In this document: piece by piece, positions 38,565-40,474 of the stretch
Layout of the letters: each line of letters begins with the position of its first letter
Numbering within the stretch: the stretch's first letter is position 1
Assembly (NCBI GenBank): GCA_964501655.1
Contig: CAZCTN010000031.1
Coordinates: forward strand, 1 to 40,474
Direction of reading: 5' to 3'
DNA: 40,474 bases
From: JAAYJK01 sp964501655
GTDB lineage: Bacteria; Bacillota; Syntrophomonadia; Syntrophomonadales; Syntrophomonadaceae
Position numbers and translations under genes: made by a program
The notes under the pieces: generated by a model
The model's database searches: none
What the model was told of the DNA's origin: nothing
The model's input: only the letters and a program-made list of their open reading frames with translations

Positions 38565-40474
38565 CTAAATCTTTTCCAACTTAGCTGCACAGACTTTAAA
38601 TTCCGGGATGCCGGCCACCGGGTCCAAGGAATGAGAATCAGTCAACCGGTTCGCAGCTGCTTCAGCGAAGTGGAAGTAAGTAAACAACACTTTATCTTTT
38701 AAAATATCAACGATTTCTGTTTTCAGGTCAATGCTTCCCCTACGGGTACTCAGTCGAACATATTCGTTATCCTTTACCCCCAGGTCAGCAGCGGTACTTG
38801 AGTTTAGCTGAACCACATTTTCCGGCATAAAGCTGTTGAGCCCGGAAGACCTTCTGGTCATACTTCCGGTGTGGTAATGGTATAGGCTTCTGCCGGTACT
38901 TAGAATATAAGGATATTCCTCATCCGGCAATTCGACTGGTTCCTTGAATTCAACTGCATGGAAAAGCCCTAGTCCGCGAGTAAACTGTTCTTTGTGCAGA
39001 ATCGGAGTCCCAGGATGGTCTTCAGCCGGACAAGGCCAGGTAAGACCGGCTCCTTCCAGACGGGCATAGGTCATGCCGGCGTAGGAAGGAGTAAGGGAGC
39101 GCATTTCCTCAAAGATTTCTTCCGCCGAATTATATGACATGGGATAGCCCATGCGAGAAGCCAATTCACCTATAATCCACCAGTCATCCCGGGCATCACC
39201 GGGAGGGCTTACTGCTTTGCGTATCCTTTGCACTCTGCGCTCGGTACTGGTAAAAGTACCGTCCTTCTCGGCAAAACAGCATCCGGGCAGCACAACATCG
39301 GCTTTCATAGCCGTCTCGGTCAGGAAAATGTCCTGTACCAACAGGAAGTCCAGCTTATCCAGGGCTTCTTCCACATGTTGAATATCCGGGTCACTAACCA
39401 TGGGATTTTCTCCAAAAACGAACATGCCCTTAATAGCACCATCATAGGCTGCATGAATGGTTTTGGTTACTGTTAGTCCATTGATACCGGATAAGGGACG
39501 ACCCCAGGCTTTTTCGAATTTTTCCCGGGCTGCATCATTGGTAACCTGCTGGTAAGCGGTGAATACCACCGGCAGGGCTCCCATATCGCAAGCCCCCTGA
39601 ACGTTGTTCTGGCCTCGCAAGGCATTGATGCCGGTTCCCGGTCTTCCAACATTGCCGGTTATCATGGCCAGGTTACACACCGATTTGACATTATCGGTTC
39701 CGGTACTGTGCTGGGTCAAGCCCATGGAATAGCATATAGCCGAGGCTTCGGCCTCAGCATATACCCTGGCCGCCCGGCGAATATCCTCAGCTGGTACGCC
39801 GGTGATTATTTCGCAGTAATCCGGAGTATATTTTTCCAGAACTGCTTTGAGTTCTGCAAAGCCTTCGGTACGCTTATCAATGAATTCCTGATCCAGGAGT
39901 CCTTCGTTAATAATAACATTCATCATGCCATTTAACAGGGCTACGTCCGTGCCGGGCCGGAACTGCATATAAACGTCGGCCAATTCAGCCAGTTCGATTC
40001 TACGCGGGTCGGCTACAATCAGTTTCGCTCTGTTTTTTAAAACGTTCTGCCGAATCTTGTAACCGATAACCGGATGGTTTTCGGTGGTATTGGTTCCGAT
40101 TATGAAAGTACAGGCCGCATCCTGGGCCAGGTCCTCAATAGAATTGGTCATGGCTCCGCTGCCGAAGGCTGCTCCAATACCAGCCACACTCACCGAGTGG
40201 CAGAGGCGGGCACAGTGGTCGATATTATTGCTGCCCAGTACTGCTCGGGCAAATTTTTGAGCCAGGTAATTTTCTTCGTTGCTTACCCGGGCGGAGGCAA
40301 AGGTAGCCAGGCTTTCCGGGCCATATTTTTCTTTTATCTGGCCTAATTTCTCAGCCGCCAGATCCAAGGCTTCATCCCAGGAAGCGGGACGGAATTCACC
40401 GTTCTCTTTGATCAGCGGCGTGGTCAGTCTTTCCGGAGAGTTTACAAAATCCCAGCCGAAGCGTCCCTTGACAC
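38565..40474 (-). CDS. fdhA: Formate dehydrogenase alpha subunit (molybdopterin, Cys form), 5' part outside the window
   Basis: 635 residues are visible and the frame runs off the right edge, so N-terminal Fe-S parts are missing. The fragment begins VKGRFGWDFVNSPERLTTPL, the end of the [4Fe-4S] segment. The active-site loop reads HCARLCHSVSVAG, followed by GAMTNSIED; the residue that is selenocysteine in E. coli FdhF is here Cys, encoded by TGC at 40202-40200. The bis-molybdopterin domains follow (GTNTTENHPVIGYKIR, NALRGQNNVQGACDMG, FGENPMVSDPD, DGTFTSTERRVQRIRKA) and the C-terminal dinucleotide-binding domain with STGRSLYHYHTGSMTRRS. It oxidises formate or reduces CO2 with an Fe-S partner, possibly in syntrophic electron transfer. 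Confidence 0.9.
   Translation of the reverse strand, partial: VKGRFGWDFVNSPERLTTPLIKENGEFRPASWDEALDLAAEKLGQIKEKYGPESLATFASARVSNEENYLAQKFARAVLGSNNIDHCARLCHSVSVAGIGAAFGSGAMTNSIEDLAQDAACTFIIGTNTTENHPVIGYKIRQNVLKNRAKLIVADPRRIELAELADVYMQFRPGTDVALLNGMMNVIINEGLLDQEFIDKRTEGFAELKAVLEKYTPDYCEIITGVPAEDIRRAARVYAEAEASAICYSMGLTQHSTGTDNVKSVCNLAMITGNVGRPGTGINALRGQNNVQGACDMGALPVVFTAYQQVTNDAAREKFEKAWGRPLSGINGLTVTKTIHAAYDGAIKGMFVFGENPMVSDPDIQHVEEALDKLDFLLVQDIFLTETAMKADVVLPGCCFAEKDGTFTSTERRVQRIRKAVSPPGDARDDWWIIGELASRMGYPMSYNSAEEIFEEMRSLTPSYAGMTYARLEGAGLTWPCPAEDHPGTPILHKEQFTRGLGLFHAVEFKEPVELPDEEYPYILSTGRSLYHYHTGSMTRRSSGLNSFMPENVVQLNSSTAADLGVKDNEYVRLSTRRGSIDLKTEIVDILKDKVLFTYFHFAEAAANRLTDSHSLDPVAGIPEFKVCAAKLEKI

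Noticed and set aside
40200..40202. Selenocysteine codon in formate dehydrogenase
   Set aside because: The codon is TGC (Cys), not TGA, and no SECIS-like hairpin is needed.
1..40474. CRISPR arrays, insertion sequences, rRNA genes
   Set aside because: No regularly spaced repeats, transposase-like frames or rRNA sequences are visible anywhere in the window.

Overview
The window looks like a chromosomal segment of an anaerobic, probably spore-forming Bacillota, most likely from the Syntrophomonas-type Clostridia. The grounds are strong AGGAGG-type ribosome binding sites with frequent GTG/TTG starts, S-layer homology (SLH) anchored proteins, a PdaB-like sporulation deacetylase, a cobalamin-dependent acyl-CoA mutase operon and a molybdopterin formate dehydrogenase. 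The taxonomic placement is inference.

Layout: positions 1-560 hold the start of an unknown gene and tRNA-Val(GAC) with its own promoter and terminator. 754-8268 is a patchwork of housekeeping and hypothetical genes: two polysaccharide deacetylases, a 28-residue ORF, rmuC, a DUF2892 protein, a metallo-beta-lactamase fold hydrolase and an EamA transporter. Around 9182-9391 an assembly gap of 100 N is flanked by an exact 55-bp duplication. It is followed by a Cys-rich/Mop protein gene interrupted by an in-frame amber codon, which has a structured leader. 10181-17163 carries an ADP-ribosylglycohydrolase, a DNRLRE protein, azlC/azlD, DUF4912, DegV, an XhlA-like protein, a molbindin and small membrane or hypothetical proteins.

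The core of the window is a vitamin B12 block, all on the minus strand, from 33810 down to 17787. The upstream operon encodes a cob(I)alamin adenosyltransferase, a mutase large subunit, a cobalamin-binding small subunit, a MeaB chaperone GTPase, a degenerate second B12-domain protein, an eIF2B/MtnA-like isomerase, a 64-residue protein and an M24 peptidase. The mutase has Phe/Gln at the two residues that set substrate choice, as in isobutyryl-CoA mutase rather than methylmalonyl-CoA mutase.

Next comes a promoter, a cobalamin riboswitch and an intrinsic terminator, which control a six-gene operon. It encodes an SLH-anchored protein with an alpha/alpha-toroid and a DUF4430 domain (the two-domain plan of animal transcobalamin and intrinsic factor), a DUF4430 lipoprotein, an EcfT, a fused double EcfA ATPase, a second toroid-SLH protein and an integral-membrane S component. 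I read this as a wall-anchored, transcobalamin-like capture system handing corrinoid to an ECF importer. The imported corrinoid would then be adenosylated and used by the neighbouring mutase. This is the most interesting system in the window.

The right end holds a candidate small RNA, an inositol-monophosphatase-family gene, a DUF3160 lipoprotein overlapping a VCBS-like membrane protein, and a 5'-truncated formate dehydrogenase alpha subunit with Cys instead of selenocysteine.
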